Below, in pieces: positions 33,801 to 42,301 of a stretch of 44,513 bases of DNA (position 1 is the first letter of the stretch; each line of letters begins with the position of its first letter). Under the pieces are notes generated by a model that made no database searches, was not told the DNA's origin, and saw only the letters and a program-made list of their open reading frames with translations. Both the position numbers and the translations under genes were made by a program. This stretch comes from an uncultured Pseudomonadota bacterium (GTDB lineage: Bacteria; Pseudomonadota; Gammaproteobacteria; Competibacterales; Competibacteraceae). The stretch spans positions 1 to 44,513 of the forward strand of contig CAIMUS010000148.1 in the NCBI GenBank assembly GCA_903844665.1, in the 5' to 3' direction.

Positions 33801-33996
33801 CGGCGACGCCCTGGACGCCGGTCACCGCCTGCAAACGGGTTTCCACGGCCTGTTGCAGCGACCCGGCGCGATACAGTGCCCGGCTCTTGAAGCGGGCGCG
33901 ACCGGCCAGCCGGGTATGCAGGGGCACGAGACAGGCCGCATGTTCGGACGAGTCCGGAGATTCGCCGGGTCGCTGCGAGGCGGCGCCTGAAATCAT
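30883..33996 (-). CDS. P-type cation ATPase with N-terminal HMA-like domain
   Basis: A protein of 1037 residues. An N-terminal HMA-like domain without CxxC (about 22-100, LHTRLAGRARFKSRALYRAG) and an Ala/Pro linker (105-140) precede a complete P-type ATPase: actuator TGES (302-305), PEGLP in a transmembrane helix (419-423), phosphorylated Asp462 in CLDKTGTLTLN, and the hinge GDGINDGPALKAADLGVAMG. PEGLP instead of CPC places it with P2-type (Ca2+/Na+/K+-like) pumps, not heavy-metal P1B pumps. A C-terminal cation-ATPase helix bundle is present. The ion is unknown. The stop overlaps the metK-like start. The linker and HMA domain link it to the small HMA protein near kup. Confidence 0.9.
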   Translation of the reverse strand: MISGAASQRPGESPDSSEHAACLVPLHTRLAGRARFKSRALYRAGSLQQAVETRLQAVTGVQGVAVNTLTGSLLVEFDPDLSLVELLPVLEAALAELPLPLLRRAVATPPESRPGAAPQAEPTAAAARPAPAAATPAPPWHALDTAEVSTRLESSPAGLSTAVAAERLLSVGANVLPTAGRRSDLSILLEQLATPPVALLGLSAVVSIATGGLLDAAVIGSVVAINTLIGFFTERQSETIIASLTPVAAPDSQVRRDGRWQPVAVATLVPGDILALTPGCLAPADVRLVQAERLSLDEAALTGESMPVEKRADSVCLEEAALGDRRNMVYKGTLVTGGSGVALVIGTGLNTEIGRIQALAEAARPPETVVERQLNVMGGQLVLLSSATCGVVFLVGLLRGQTWLSMLKSSISLAVAAVPEGLPTVATTTLAIGIRNMRRHNVLVRRLDAIETLGAVQVFCLDKTGTLTLNHMTVVALQVGLQRVVVDEQGLRLVERAGGPLELPDFQRLLEVVALCNEVRMNGGRDRRRFDGSATEVALLELAVKAGLDIGNLRQRHPQLDIRHRAEDRPYMVTVHPWEEGQQLIAVKGSPEQVLERCRDYLQEGKVRRLTKAKRAAILRENERMAGAALRVLGMAYALAPAESEPPEQWIWLGLAGMADPLRPGMTALLRRFHQAGIATAIITGDQSATAYAIAKELDLADGRPVEMLDSVSLDKMDPELLRSLIPRVQVFSRVSPAHKLQIVQALQRGGRIVAMTGDGINDGPALKAADLGVAMGGGGAEVARSVADIVLEDDNLTTMVTAIRDGRTIYSNIRKAVRYLLSTNLSEITVMLAGVGLGVGQPLNPMQLLWINLATDVFPGLALALEPPEPDILDKPPRDPQMPIVTRRDLGRLGLESAVISSGALASYAYALWRYGAGPRANTHTFMTLTAAQLLHAFSSRSERHSLFDRERLPPNPPLRLAVGVSLALQSLTVLVPGLRRLLGTTPLGLLDSLVIGAGAVLPLLINESTKKFASPDLSAPSDLAEGGTDSVEEMP

Positions 33997-34119
33997 TGAA
34001 GTCTCCTGAAATACTGAGCGGCAATACTATACCCGAGCGCAGGCGGGCGATACATGCTATAAAATCAAATGTGGCATGGTCATAATTCTACACCCGTAGG
34101 GATGAAAATCGGCCTCCAT

Positions 34120-34188
34120 GTCGGGTTACGACGCGCCCGTAACGTCTCTGCTATTGGCTGGCTCGGTAGAGAGCGCGTCTAACCCGAC
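34120..34188. repeat. Inverted repeat between the ATPase and pap genes
   Basis: GTCGGGTTACGACGCGC (34120-34136) pairs with GCGCGTCTAACCCGAC (34173-34188) with one bulge. Flanking TGAAAATC ... GATTTTCA extends the symmetry outward. It looks like a further dispersed repeat family. The 240-bp gap should also hold the promoters of the two divergent genes. Confidence 0.6.
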
Positions 34189-34236
34189 CTACAGGGATTT
34201 TCACGGTAACCATTTTGAAGCAAGTAGAGGGTCAAT

Positions 34237-35856
34237 TTGAGTCAATTCATGTTTAGAACAGCCGAATTGGGGCGCAAAGTCGATAAGCAGGAATACCGGC
34301 AGCGCGAACCTGTCCTGCGGGAAGAATTATTGCTGGTCCAGCAGGATCTGCGGCTATCGGCCAGGTTTCCCGTGCTCCTGGTATTCGCCGGGGTCGACGG
34401 CGCCGGCAAGGCGCAAACGGTCAACCTGCTCAATGCCTGGATGGATCCCCGCTGGCTGCTGACCCGCGCCTATGGCGAGACCTCCGATGAGGAGCGGGAA
34501 CGCCCTCCTTACTGGCGCTATTGGCGCGATATTCCACCCAAGGGCCGAATCGGAATGTTCCTGCGCTCCTGGTATTCACGCCCGATTCTCGATAAGGTCT
34601 ATGGCAAGATCGACCTGGCGGATTTCGACGAACGACTGGACCGGATCATCGCCTTCGAAAAGGCCCTGACGGACGAGGGCGCGGTGATTCTTAAATTCTG
34701 GATGCACCTGAGTCGGGAGGCCCAGAAGAAACGCCTCAAGAGTCTGGAGAAAGATCCCACGACCCGCTGGCAGGTCGGGGACACCAGTTGGGAACATTGG
34801 GGCATGTATGACAAATTTCTGGAGGCGGCCGAGCGCACCATCATGCGCACCAGCACCGGCCCGGCGCCGTTCACCATCGTGGAAGGCGTCGATCCCTGTT
34901 ACCGCAGCCTGACGGTGGGCCAGATCGTGCGCGACGCCATTCGCAGGCGTCTGGACGAGGCCACCCACCTGGAGAAACTCAAAACCCGGCTCCAGGTCCA
35001 TAACGATTTCGGCGAGGTCATCGAGCCTGGTTCGACCACCCTGATAAGCAGCGGCGATCCCGGCAACGCCGTGGCCAGGCCGGCCAAGCCGCTGCCGACG
35101 GTGCTCAGCGCTCTGGACATGTCCAATGGCATGGGCAAAGCCGACTATGAGCACAAACTCAATCGATACCAGGGTGAATTGAATTTCCTGCAACGCAAGG
35201 CGCTGCAACAGAGTATCTCCACCCTGATCGTGTTCGAGGGACCGGACGCCGCCGGTAAAGGGAGCGCCATCCGCCGTATCACCGCCGCCCTGGACGCCAG
35301 CAATTACCAGATTATCCCCTTCGCCGCCCCCACCGACGAAGAACAGGCGCATCATTATTTATGGCGCTTCTGGCGGCACCTGTCGCGGGCCGGGCGGTTT
35401 ACCATCTATGACCGGAGCTGGTACGGCCGGGTCCTGGTGGAACGGGTGGAGGGTTTCGCCGGCGAGGCGGAATGGAGGCGCGCCTATAACGAGATCAACG
35501 ATTTCGAGGATCAACTGATCGAACACGGCGTCGTGCTGCTGAAATACTGGCTGCACATCACCCAGGACGAACAGTTGCTCCGGTTTCAGGATCGCGAGCA
35601 AACCCCGCACAAGCGCTGGAAGCTGACCCCCGAGGACTGGCGCAACCGGGAAAAATGGGAGGACTACGAGCTGGCGGTGCACGACATGGTGCAGTACACC
35701 AGCACCCATCTGTCTCCCTGGATTCTGGTGGAGGGTAATAATAAATACTACGCCCGCATCAAAATCCTCAAAATTTTGTGCCGGCAATTGGAAAAAGCGC
35801 TGGGGGAAGGCAAAAAGACGCTTCCCAAGGCCCGCATCGGTTTGGTTAAGGAGTAA
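34237..35856 (+). CDS. pap: Polyphosphate:AMP phosphotransferase (two PPK2 domains)
   Basis: A protein of 539 residues made of two fused PPK2 domains, the class II PAP architecture that phosphorylates AMP to ADP with polyphosphate. Domain 1 (about 15-260) has Walker A-like VFAGVDGAGKAQTVN; domain 2 (about 295-525) has VFEGPDAAGKGSAIRRI, the lid-type WYGRVLVERVEGFA and YDRSWY. The start is TTG at 34237, with GAGGG 5 nt upstream; the ATG at 34249 (MFRTAELG) matches the usual family start but lacks a good ribosome-binding site. sixA follows 5 bp later. It fits an organism that cycles polyphosphate. Confidence 0.93.
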   Translation: MSQFMFRTAELGRKVDKQEYRQREPVLREELLLVQQDLRLSARFPVLLVFAGVDGAGKAQTVNLLNAWMDPRWLLTRAYGETSDEERERPPYWRYWRDIPPKGRIGMFLRSWYSRPILDKVYGKIDLADFDERLDRIIAFEKALTDEGAVILKFWMHLSREAQKKRLKSLEKDPTTRWQVGDTSWEHWGMYDKFLEAAERTIMRTSTGPAPFTIVEGVDPCYRSLTVGQIVRDAIRRRLDEATHLEKLKTRLQVHNDFGEVIEPGSTTLISSGDPGNAVARPAKPLPTVLSALDMSNGMGKADYEHKLNRYQGELNFLQRKALQQSISTLIVFEGPDAAGKGSAIRRITAALDASNYQIIPFAAPTDEEQAHHYLWRFWRHLSRAGRFTIYDRSWYGRVLVERVEGFAGEAEWRRAYNEINDFEDQLIEHGVVLLKYWLHITQDEQLLRFQDREQTPHKRWKLTPEDWRNREKWEDYELAVHDMVQYTSTHLSPWILVEGNNKYYARIKILKILCRQLEKALGEGKKTLPKARIGLVKE

Positions 35857-35861
35857 GGCTT

Positions 35862-36371
35862 ATGTCACGTCAACTGCTGCTACTGCGTCATGCAAAATCC
35901 GCCTGGGATACCGAGGCGGCGACAGATTTCGCCAGACCCCTGAACAAACGGGGGGAGCGCGATGCGCCACGCCTGGGCCGCTGGCTGCGGCAACAGGGAT
36001 TCATACCGGATTATGTCGTCAGCTCGCCGGCGGAGCGCGCCAAACAGACGGCCCTCAGAGTCTGCAAGGAACTGGGTCTGGAAGATGAGCGGCTGCACTG
36101 GGAGCCGAGTATCTATGAGGCGACGCCGGGTGAGTTGCTGCGGGTTCTGGCCGCTTGCCCCGAGACCGCCCGAACCGTGCTGCTGGTAGGTCATAATCCC
36201 GGTCTGGAACTGCTGTTAGGCTATCTCTGCGAATCGGCGCCGACGCCAGCGGACGGCAAGCTGCTGCCGACCGCCACCGTGGCCCAACTGGCGATGCCCG
36301 CCGACTGGCGGCAACTGGACCCCCATTGCGCCCGATTGCTGGCCATTACCCGGTCAGCGTCGCTGGCGTAA
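35862..36371 (+). CDS. sixA: Phosphohistidine phosphatase SixA family
   Basis: A histidine phosphatase of the SixA branch, 169 residues. The RHG-type motif LLLLRHAKSAW places catalytic His10; Arg in SSPAERAKQTA and the second His in LLVGHNPGLELL complete the site. E. coli SixA dephosphorylates HPr-type or ArcB phosphohistidines; the substrate here is unknown. It lies 5 bp after pap and 26 bp before the radical SAM gene, so a shared transcript with pap is likely. Confidence 0.9.
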   Translation: MSRQLLLLRHAKSAWDTEAATDFARPLNKRGERDAPRLGRWLRQQGFIPDYVVSSPAERAKQTALRVCKELGLEDERLHWEPSIYEATPGELLRVLAACPETARTVLLVGHNPGLELLLGYLCESAPTPADGKLLPTATVAQLAMPADWRQLDPHCARLLAITRSASLA

Positions 36372-36397
36372 TACCGCACATCCTGGAAGAAATCCCC

Positions 36398-37024
36398 ATG
36401 AATCCGCTCAAACATCAGGAACCCCCCGTCTATGCCTATGCCCTGCACGGCAACTGTTACTTAAACCTGACCAGCCGCTGCAATCTGCGCTGTGAATTCT
36501 GCCCGCGCCTGGAAAACGAATGGAATGTACAGGACTACGAACTGCGGCTGCGGCGAGCCCAGGAACCCGGCGCCGCGGAATTACTCGCGGCCATCGGCAA
36601 TCCCAGGGATTTCCAGGAGATCGTGTTCTGCGGTCTGGGTGAACCCACCCTGCGACTGGACACCCTGCTGGCGGTCGGGCGGACCTTGCGGCTACAGGGG
36701 GCGCGGGTGCGGCTCAATACCAACGGTCTGGCCAACCAGTATCATGACCGTGACGTCACCCCGGAACTGGGCAGCGCTATCGATGCGATTTCCATTTCCC
36801 TCAATGCCCAGGACGAAACCATCTATGAGCGCTACTGCCGCCCCAAACAGGCCGGCGCTTACCCCGCTCTGCTCGACTTCATCGCCAAAGTGAAGGTCCA
36901 TGTTGCCGATGTGACCGTCACCGCTATCGATGGTCTGGAAGGGGTGGATATCGCCGCCTGCGCCCGCATCGCCGCCGGATTGGGCGTCAAGTTCCGCGCC
37001 CGCGTGCTGGATCAGATTGGCTGA
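36398..37024 (+). CDS. TatD-associated radical SAM protein
   Basis: A radical SAM protein of 208 residues. The iron-sulfur motif NLTSRCNLRCEFCPR provides Cys28, Cys32 and Cys35 (CxxxCxxC), and FCGLGEPTLRLD carries the GE motif that contacts SAM; RLNTNGLANQYH and AISISLNAQDE fit strands 4-5 of the partial TIM barrel. The size and style match the TatD-linked radical SAM family, whose reaction is unknown. The ATG at 36398 is used because similarity begins near there. No tatD gene is in the window. It is followed 12 bp later by the patB gene. Confidence 0.82.
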   Translation: MNPLKHQEPPVYAYALHGNCYLNLTSRCNLRCEFCPRLENEWNVQDYELRLRRAQEPGAAELLAAIGNPRDFQEIVFCGLGEPTLRLDTLLAVGRTLRLQGARVRLNTNGLANQYHDRDVTPELGSAIDAISISLNAQDETIYERYCRPKQAGAYPALLDFIAKVKVHVADVTVTAIDGLEGVDIAACARIAAGLGVKFRARVLDQIG

Positions 37025-37036
37025 TAGCGGCCCGGC

Positions 37037-38212
37037 ATGCCGGTCATGCGCTTCGATTTCGACACGGTTCCCGAACGGCGCGGCGGCGACAGCGTCAAGT
37101 GGGAACGCTATGGCCCCGAAGTGCTGCCGATGTGGGTGGCGGATATGGATTTCGCCTCTCCCGAGCCGATCATCCGCGCGCTGCAACAGCGGGTGGCGCA
37201 CAGGGTATTCGGCTACGGCGCGATCCCGCCGCAACTGCCCGCCCTGCTCTGCGAGCGCCTGTTACAACGCTATCGCTGGACGGTCGAGCCTGACCAGATC
37301 GTGTTCCTCCCCGGTCTGGTCAGCGGCCTCAATGTCGTCTGTCGGGCCGTGGGGGAAAGCGGCGATGGCGTGCTGGTGCAGACGCCGGTCTATCCCCCCT
37401 TTCTGGCGGCGCCGGCGGCCCAGGACCGGCGCCTGCAAACGGCCGAACTGGCGGTGGGCCGGCACGGCGAATGGCTTTATTACGAACCCGACTTCGACAC
37501 CCTGAATGGGGCTGTCACGGCTCGCACGCGGCTGTTTATCCTGTGCCATCCGCATAATCCGGTGGGACGGGTCTACACCGCCGTGGAACTGGCTCAACTG
37601 GCCGAATTCTGCGTCCGGCATGATCTGGTGATCTGCTCCGATGAAATTCATTGCGATCTGCTGCTGGGCGGACAGCGGCACCAGCCGCTGGCGACACTGG
37701 ACGTGGCCATCGCCAACCGCTGCATCACCCTGATGGCGCCCAGTAAGACCTTCAATATCGCCGGCCTGGGAATCAGTTTCGCCATCATCCAGGACGCCGC
37801 CCTGCGCCGCCGGTTTAAAGCGGCCATGGCCGGTATCGTGCCGCCTATTAATATCCTGGGATTTACCGCCGCCCTGGCGGCCTATCGGGACTGCGAGGAC
37901 TGGCTGACAGCCTTGCTGGTTTACCTGACCGCCAACCGGGATTATCTGCTCACCTTCGTCCAGCGTCACCTGCCCGGCATTCGCGCCACCTGCCCCGAGG
38001 CGACCTATCTCGCCTGGCTGGATTGCCGGCAGGCGAAGCTTCCCGCCAATCCACAGTCTTTCCTGCTCGAGCGCGCCAGGGTGGCGTTCAACGACGGCGC
38101 CACCTTCGGTCCGGGCGGAGAGGGTTTTATCCGGTTGAACTTCGGCTGTCCCAGGGCGCTGCTGGCGGAGGGACTGGAGCGGATCGGGTCGGCGTTGGCG
38201 CAGGCCGGTTGA
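37037..38212 (+). CDS. patB: PatB/MalY-type cystathionine beta-lyase
   Basis: A PLP-dependent C-S lyase of 391 residues, aminotransferase class I/II fold. FDFDTVPERRGGDSVKWERY and LPMWVADMDFASPEPI are the PatB/MalY signature. HPHNPVGRVYT and ICSDEIHCDL contact PLP, and Lys237 in LMAPSKTFNIAGLGIS forms the Schiff base. The enzyme would split cystathionine or cysteine to release a thiol or sulfide. The gene is 12 bp after the radical SAM gene on the same strand. It is the last conventional gene before the repeat-bracketed CHAT locus. Confidence 0.93.
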   Translation: MPVMRFDFDTVPERRGGDSVKWERYGPEVLPMWVADMDFASPEPIIRALQQRVAHRVFGYGAIPPQLPALLCERLLQRYRWTVEPDQIVFLPGLVSGLNVVCRAVGESGDGVLVQTPVYPPFLAAPAAQDRRLQTAELAVGRHGEWLYYEPDFDTLNGAVTARTRLFILCHPHNPVGRVYTAVELAQLAEFCVRHDLVICSDEIHCDLLLGGQRHQPLATLDVAIANRCITLMAPSKTFNIAGLGISFAIIQDAALRRRFKAAMAGIVPPINILGFTAALAAYRDCEDWLTALLVYLTANRDYLLTFVQRHLPGIRATCPEATYLAWLDCRQAKLPANPQSFLLERARVAFNDGATFGPGGEGFIRLNFGCPRALLAEGLERIGSALAQAG

Positions 38213-38220
38213 GAGCCGCT

Positions 38221-38250
38221 CATTCCGCCGGCCGGAAGCCGGCGCCACAC
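38221..38250 (+). repeat. Palindromic repeat on the 5' side of the CHAT gene
   Basis: ATTCCGCCGGCCGGAAGCC followed by GGCGCCAC, containing a GGCGC/GCGCC-rich palindrome. Two further copies with one base changed (GGCTGGAAGCCGGCGCCAC) lie just after the CHAT gene at 42302-42360 in the same orientation. The element starts 9 bp past the patB stop. Confidence 0.75.
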
Positions 38251-38272
38251 CACAAATATCTGGAAATCTATC

Positions 38273-41200
38273 ATGCCTACTCATTTCGACCTCATCATCA
38301 CCGTCGACGCCCCGAGTCACACCGCCGAGTTTCGGCTGCTCGACGCCCACGGTTCGCAACTCGCCTACCACCACACGGATTTCAAAACCATCAGCGTCAG
38401 CCATCGGCAGGGTCTGTTCGACCTGCGGAATTACCTCCGTCTCTACGTCGAGGAAGGGAAAGAGACGGCGGCGGTCGCCGAGATCGGCGTCTGTATCGCC
38501 GAGGAAGTGCTCGGTCAGGACATTTTCGAAAAGCTCTGGAAGTCCGAAAGCCAGCGCACGCTGCGTATCCAGTTGCCGGGAGCCGCCGAGGAGGAAAACC
38601 ATCTCGCCGCCGCACTGGCCCGCGTGCCGTGGGAAATTGCGAAGCCCAAGGCCGATGCCGAGACCCTTGGCGAGCGCAACCTGCTCGTCCGCGTGGTCCA
38701 CGACCGGCAGGCCCCGACCTCCCAGCCGGTCGAACTGGCGCCCGACGAGCCGCTGCGCGTGCTCTTTGTCTTCGCCGAGGCGCGCGGCTCGCGACCGCTG
38801 GGCGCGCGGGAGGAGCGGCTGGACCTGCTGCGGCTTTTTGCCAAGGAAATCTACCCGCAGCGCCGGGTCGTCGCCCATTTCCTCACGCACGGCGTCACCC
38901 GCGAACGGCTGATCGACCAGATTCAGCGGAACAACGGCTATCACGTCGTCCACTGGAGCGGACACGGGAACCTGAACCGGCTGGAGCTTGCCAGGCCCGG
39001 CGGCGCGAAAGACCATCTTTCCGGCGAAGAGTTGCTCGACCTGTTCACCGACGCGGGCGGCTTTCTGCCCCGGCTGGTGTTCCTCAGCGCCTGCCATTCC
39101 GGCGACATCCTGCGGGTGAAGGACTGGAACGATTTTCTCGCCATCGCCCAGGGCAAGGAGCCGGGCGCGAAGGAAGCGGCCACCAAAGACTTCGACCTCC
39201 AGGAACAACCCGGCTTTACCGGCACTGCTCACGCTCTGCTGCACGGCGGCGTGCCCTCGGTGGTGGCGATGCGCTACGCCGTGGGCGACGACTACGCCCG
39301 CGAACTGGCGGTGGAGTTTTACCGCGCCCTGCTCGCCCATCCCCAGCCCAAGAACGCCGCCGCCGCCCTCACCCTGGCCCGGAAAGCCTTGCTGGATGGC
39401 AAGAGGCACGATCCCGCCCGCTTTACCGTCTGCGATCACGCCACGCCGGTGCTCTACGGGGCGGAACAGCCCGGCCTCACCCTGGCGAAAGGCAGCAGCC
39501 CGGACCTCAATCCGCGCAATCCCCGCCTGCACCGGATCGCCGAGCTGACCGCAGCGGGGCACGAATACTTCGTCGGGCGCACCTGGGAACTGGCCGGACT
39601 GGGAGCGGATTTCATCGGCTCCACCAGCGGGGCGGAGGTGAAACCGGTCGCGGTCATCACCGGACTGGGCGGCATGGGCAAGACCGCCCTGGTGGCCGAG
39701 ACGCTGGCGCTGTGGGAGACGCGCTTCGAGTGGGTGTTGCTCTATCAGGCCAAGCCCAACGCCCTCGGCTTCGACGCCACGCTGCGCGACATCCACCTGA
39801 AGCTCGTGGGCGAACTGGGCCGCTACTACGACTATATGCAGGTCCACCGCGCCGATGCCCTCTACCGCGACGCCACCGCCGAGTTCACCGGCCCCGAACG
39901 GCTGGAACGGCTGACGTACAATCTCATCCGCGCCCTGCAGGACGAAGCCATCCTGCTGGTGCTCGACAACTTCGAGACCAACCTGAAACCGCAGGCCGAG
40001 CCGTCGTCCGTCGTCGGGCAACCGGTCTGGGCCTGCCAGGACCCGGCCTGGGACCGCTGTCTGGCGGCGCTGGCCCAGGAACTCGCCGGCTCGCCGTCAC
40101 GGGTGCTGATCACCTCCCGCCGGCCGCTGGCGGCGCTGGCGGCCGGCACGGGCTATCCCGTCCGGCTCGGCCCGCTGCCGGCAACGGAGGCGGCGCTCTA
40201 CCTGCAGGCGCATCCCGCCCTCAGCCGGATGGTGTTTGGCCCCAACGCCGGGGAAAGGGAGCTCGCCCTGCGCCTGCTGAACGCCAGCCGCTTTCACCCG
40301 CTGCTCATGGACCGGCTCGCCCGGCTGGCGGCGGACGCCAAGTTGCGGCCGCAACTCCTCCAGGCGCTCGATACGCTGGAGCAGAGCAAGGACTTCGCCC
40401 AACTCCCGGCGCTGTTCGCCACCACGCCCGGCGATGCGAAGGAACTGGCCTATCTGAACGACGCGCTCGCTACGTCACTCGATCAACTCATCCGCGATGC
40501 CAGCCCGGACGCCCGGCGCGTGTTGTGGATGATTGCGGTAGCCAACGAGCCGGTAGCGCTGGGGCTGCTGAACAGCGTGTGGAGCGAGGCGCCCCCGCCC
40601 CGTCCCGAGATCCAGCCGCTCCTGCGCCATCTGCTCAGCGTGGGGCTGGTCACGGAGGAACGCGAAGGGCCGGACGATGCCAATCCCGACCTCACCTGCC
40701 ACGAACTGGTGCGGGAGCGTATTCGCGCCTGGATGGAGCAGCAGCTTCGGGACCGGGGCGAGTGGACGGAGAACGCCATCCGCCTTGCCTACGCCGAGCG
40801 GCTGGAGGCGGTGTACAACGCGCTCCAGCACCAGAACATGACCGCCGCCCTGCAGGCCGGCAGCCGCGCCCTGGTCTATTGCGTGCAGGCCGGGGCCTGG
40901 GACCGGCTGGGCGACTTCGCCAGCTATGTTGTCACCGGCACCAGCGATCCGCGCCTGCTGGCGGGGCTGATCCCGCACCTCCAGACCGCCGCCGAGTCCG
41001 CTCCCGAGGGCCGGCCGCGCTGGAGCTGCCTCGCCATCCTCGCCAATGCGTTGCAGAATGGTGGCCGCCCCGATGCCGGCCTGCCGTTCTACGAACAGGC
41101 GGCTACCCTGGCCCGCGCCGCCGCCGAGGCCGGGGGCGAAAGCTCGCAACAGGCTTGGGCGGACCTGGCCTGGATCACCGGCAACTGGGCGAACGCTCTC

Positions 41201-42223
41201 GTGATGACCAGCAATCTGGACGCCGCCCGCCAGCGGCAGCTTGAATCCGCCGAGGCAAATAAGCAGGCGGGCCGCCCACAGGTCGATGTCATTGGCAGCG
41301 AGCTGGAAGCCCTGCGCATCGACATCAGGCAGGGCCAAGTCGAAACGGCCTTGCCGGAGGTGGAGGCGCGGCTGGCGCGGGTGGCGGCTTGGTGGCAACG
41401 GTATCGCTCCGGCCAGCCCGTGCCCGAGGCTCCGGATGCCGAAATGCTCGCCCGCGCCTACATCAGCGCGCTCGACATCGCCATGAATGCCGACGTTGCC
41501 CGGCAGGACTGGGAATCCGCCCTGCGCCGGCTGGATGCCGTGCTGGAGGTCAAGCGCGCCTTGGAGCGCCCGGCGAAGGACATCGCCGCCACGCGGGGTA
41601 CCCGGGCCAACGTGCTGAAGGAGCTGGGCCGCTTCAGCGAGGCCAGAGCCGAGTTGGAAGATCTCGCTCAGCTGTTCCAAAATAGTCCGGTCGATACCGC
41701 CAAGGTGCTCAGCTCCCTCGCCGGCCTGTTCGACAAACAAGGCGACGTGGCCCAGGCCATCACCCAGCAGCGCCGCGCCCTCGCCCTTTGCGAGCAATTG
41801 CCCGATCCCGCCGACCGCGCCAGTTCGCACAACAACCTGGCCAACTACCTCGAACGCAGCGGCGCCCCGGCTGCCCTCGCCGAAGCGCCCCGCCACCGGC
41901 TTGCCGCCCTGATTTACTGCCTCGTCGTAAACGCTGGCCAAGCACTTCAGACCTACCTGCGCAACTACGCCGTCCTTTTCCGCCGCGCCCACGCCGCCGG
42001 CGCCGAGTTGGCCGTACCCCGCGTGGCCGAACTGCTCGCCGACCCGGCCTTTCACCCGCTTGAGCAGTGGCTCCGTCAGCGCCAGGTGAATGTGACCGAA
42101 CTGCAAGCCGAGGTGGACCAGGTCCTTGAGCAGGCACGGCAAGCCGCTGGATCTTCGCGAGTCGCAAAGAAATCCAGCATATTCCGAAGGCTGCTTGATA
42201 GAGTTCTGGGCCAGCAGGAGTAA
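38273..42223 (+). CDS. CHAT protease-NB-ARC-TPR (STAND) protein
   Basis: A single protein of 1316 residues. An N-terminal module (about 1-150) precedes a CHAT caspase-like protease (about 160-395) with catalytic His231 in VVHWSGHGN and Cys274 in VFLSACHSG. A NTPase of the NB-ARC/STAND kind follows, beginning at YFVGR (432-436), with Walker A GLGGMGKT (464-471), Walker B ILLVLDNFE (560-568) and the sensor segment VLITSRRPL. The C-terminal half (about 800-1290) is helical with TPR units such as RRALALCEQLPDPADRASSH. STAND proteins sense a ligand through the repeats, oligomerise and switch on the effector, here a protease. Comparable proteins act in bacterial immunity. Composition is more GC-rich than the neighbours, and repeats flank it. 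Confidence 0.92.
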   Translation: MPTHFDLIITVDAPSHTAEFRLLDAHGSQLAYHHTDFKTISVSHRQGLFDLRNYLRLYVEEGKETAAVAEIGVCIAEEVLGQDIFEKLWKSESQRTLRIQLPGAAEEENHLAAALARVPWEIAKPKADAETLGERNLLVRVVHDRQAPTSQPVELAPDEPLRVLFVFAEARGSRPLGAREERLDLLRLFAKEIYPQRRVVAHFLTHGVTRERLIDQIQRNNGYHVVHWSGHGNLNRLELARPGGAKDHLSGEELLDLFTDAGGFLPRLVFLSACHSGDILRVKDWNDFLAIAQGKEPGAKEAATKDFDLQEQPGFTGTAHALLHGGVPSVVAMRYAVGDDYARELAVEFYRALLAHPQPKNAAAALTLARKALLDGKRHDPARFTVCDHATPVLYGAEQPGLTLAKGSSPDLNPRNPRLHRIAELTAAGHEYFVGRTWELAGLGADFIGSTSGAEVKPVAVITGLGGMGKTALVAETLALWETRFEWVLLYQAKPNALGFDATLRDIHLKLVGELGRYYDYMQVHRADALYRDATAEFTGPERLERLTYNLIRALQDEAILLVLDNFETNLKPQAEPSSVVGQPVWACQDPAWDRCLAALAQELAGSPSRVLITSRRPLAALAAGTGYPVRLGPLPATEAALYLQAHPALSRMVFGPNAGERELALRLLNASRFHPLLMDRLARLAADAKLRPQLLQALDTLEQSKDFAQLPALFATTPGDAKELAYLNDALATSLDQLIRDASPDARRVLWMIAVANEPVALGLLNSVWSEAPPPRPEIQPLLRHLLSVGLVTEEREGPDDANPDLTCHELVRERIRAWMEQQLRDRGEWTENAIRLAYAERLEAVYNALQHQNMTAALQAGSRALVYCVQAGAWDRLGDFASYVVTGTSDPRLLAGLIPHLQTAAESAPEGRPRWSCLAILANALQNGGRPDAGLPFYEQAATLARAAAEAGGESSQQAWADLAWITGNWANALVMTSNLDAARQRQLESAEANKQAGRPQVDVIGSELEALRIDIRQGQVETALPEVEARLARVAAWWQRYRSGQPVPEAPDAEMLARAYISALDIAMNADVARQDWESALRRLDAVLEVKRALERPAKDIAATRGTRANVLKELGRFSEARAELEDLAQLFQNSPVDTAKVLSSLAGLFDKQGDVAQAITQQRRALALCEQLPDPADRASSHNNLANYLERSGAPAALAEAPRHRLAALIYCLVVNAGQALQTYLRNYAVLFRRAHAAGAELAVPRVAELLADPAFHPLEQWLRQRQVNVTELQAEVDQVLEQARQAAGSSRVAKKSSIFRRLLDRVLGQQE

Positions 42224-42301
42224 ATCCACCGGAATCCCATCGCCATGCCAACCGCCGCCAACCCGCAACGCCCGCTCGCCGACCTGCTCGCGGAACTCGC
42301 A

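Noticed and set aside
30883-33996. Copper/heavy-metal (P1B) ATPase linked to copC/copD
   Set aside because: The membrane motif is PEGLP, not CPC or a variant, and the N-terminal domain has no CxxC; the pump belongs with P2-type ATPases.
37262-40021. Very long minus-strand open frame opposite patB and the CHAT gene
   Set aside because: It lies antisense to two strongly supported genes; in GC-rich DNA such frames arise from codon bias. The translation is low-complexity, rich in Gly, Gln and Val, with no family features.
38023-41244. Plus-strand open frame of over 1000 codons overlapping the CHAT gene in another frame
   Set aside because: It is Arg/Ala/Pro-rich with no domain signals and begins inside patB; it is the shifted shadow of the CHAT gene.
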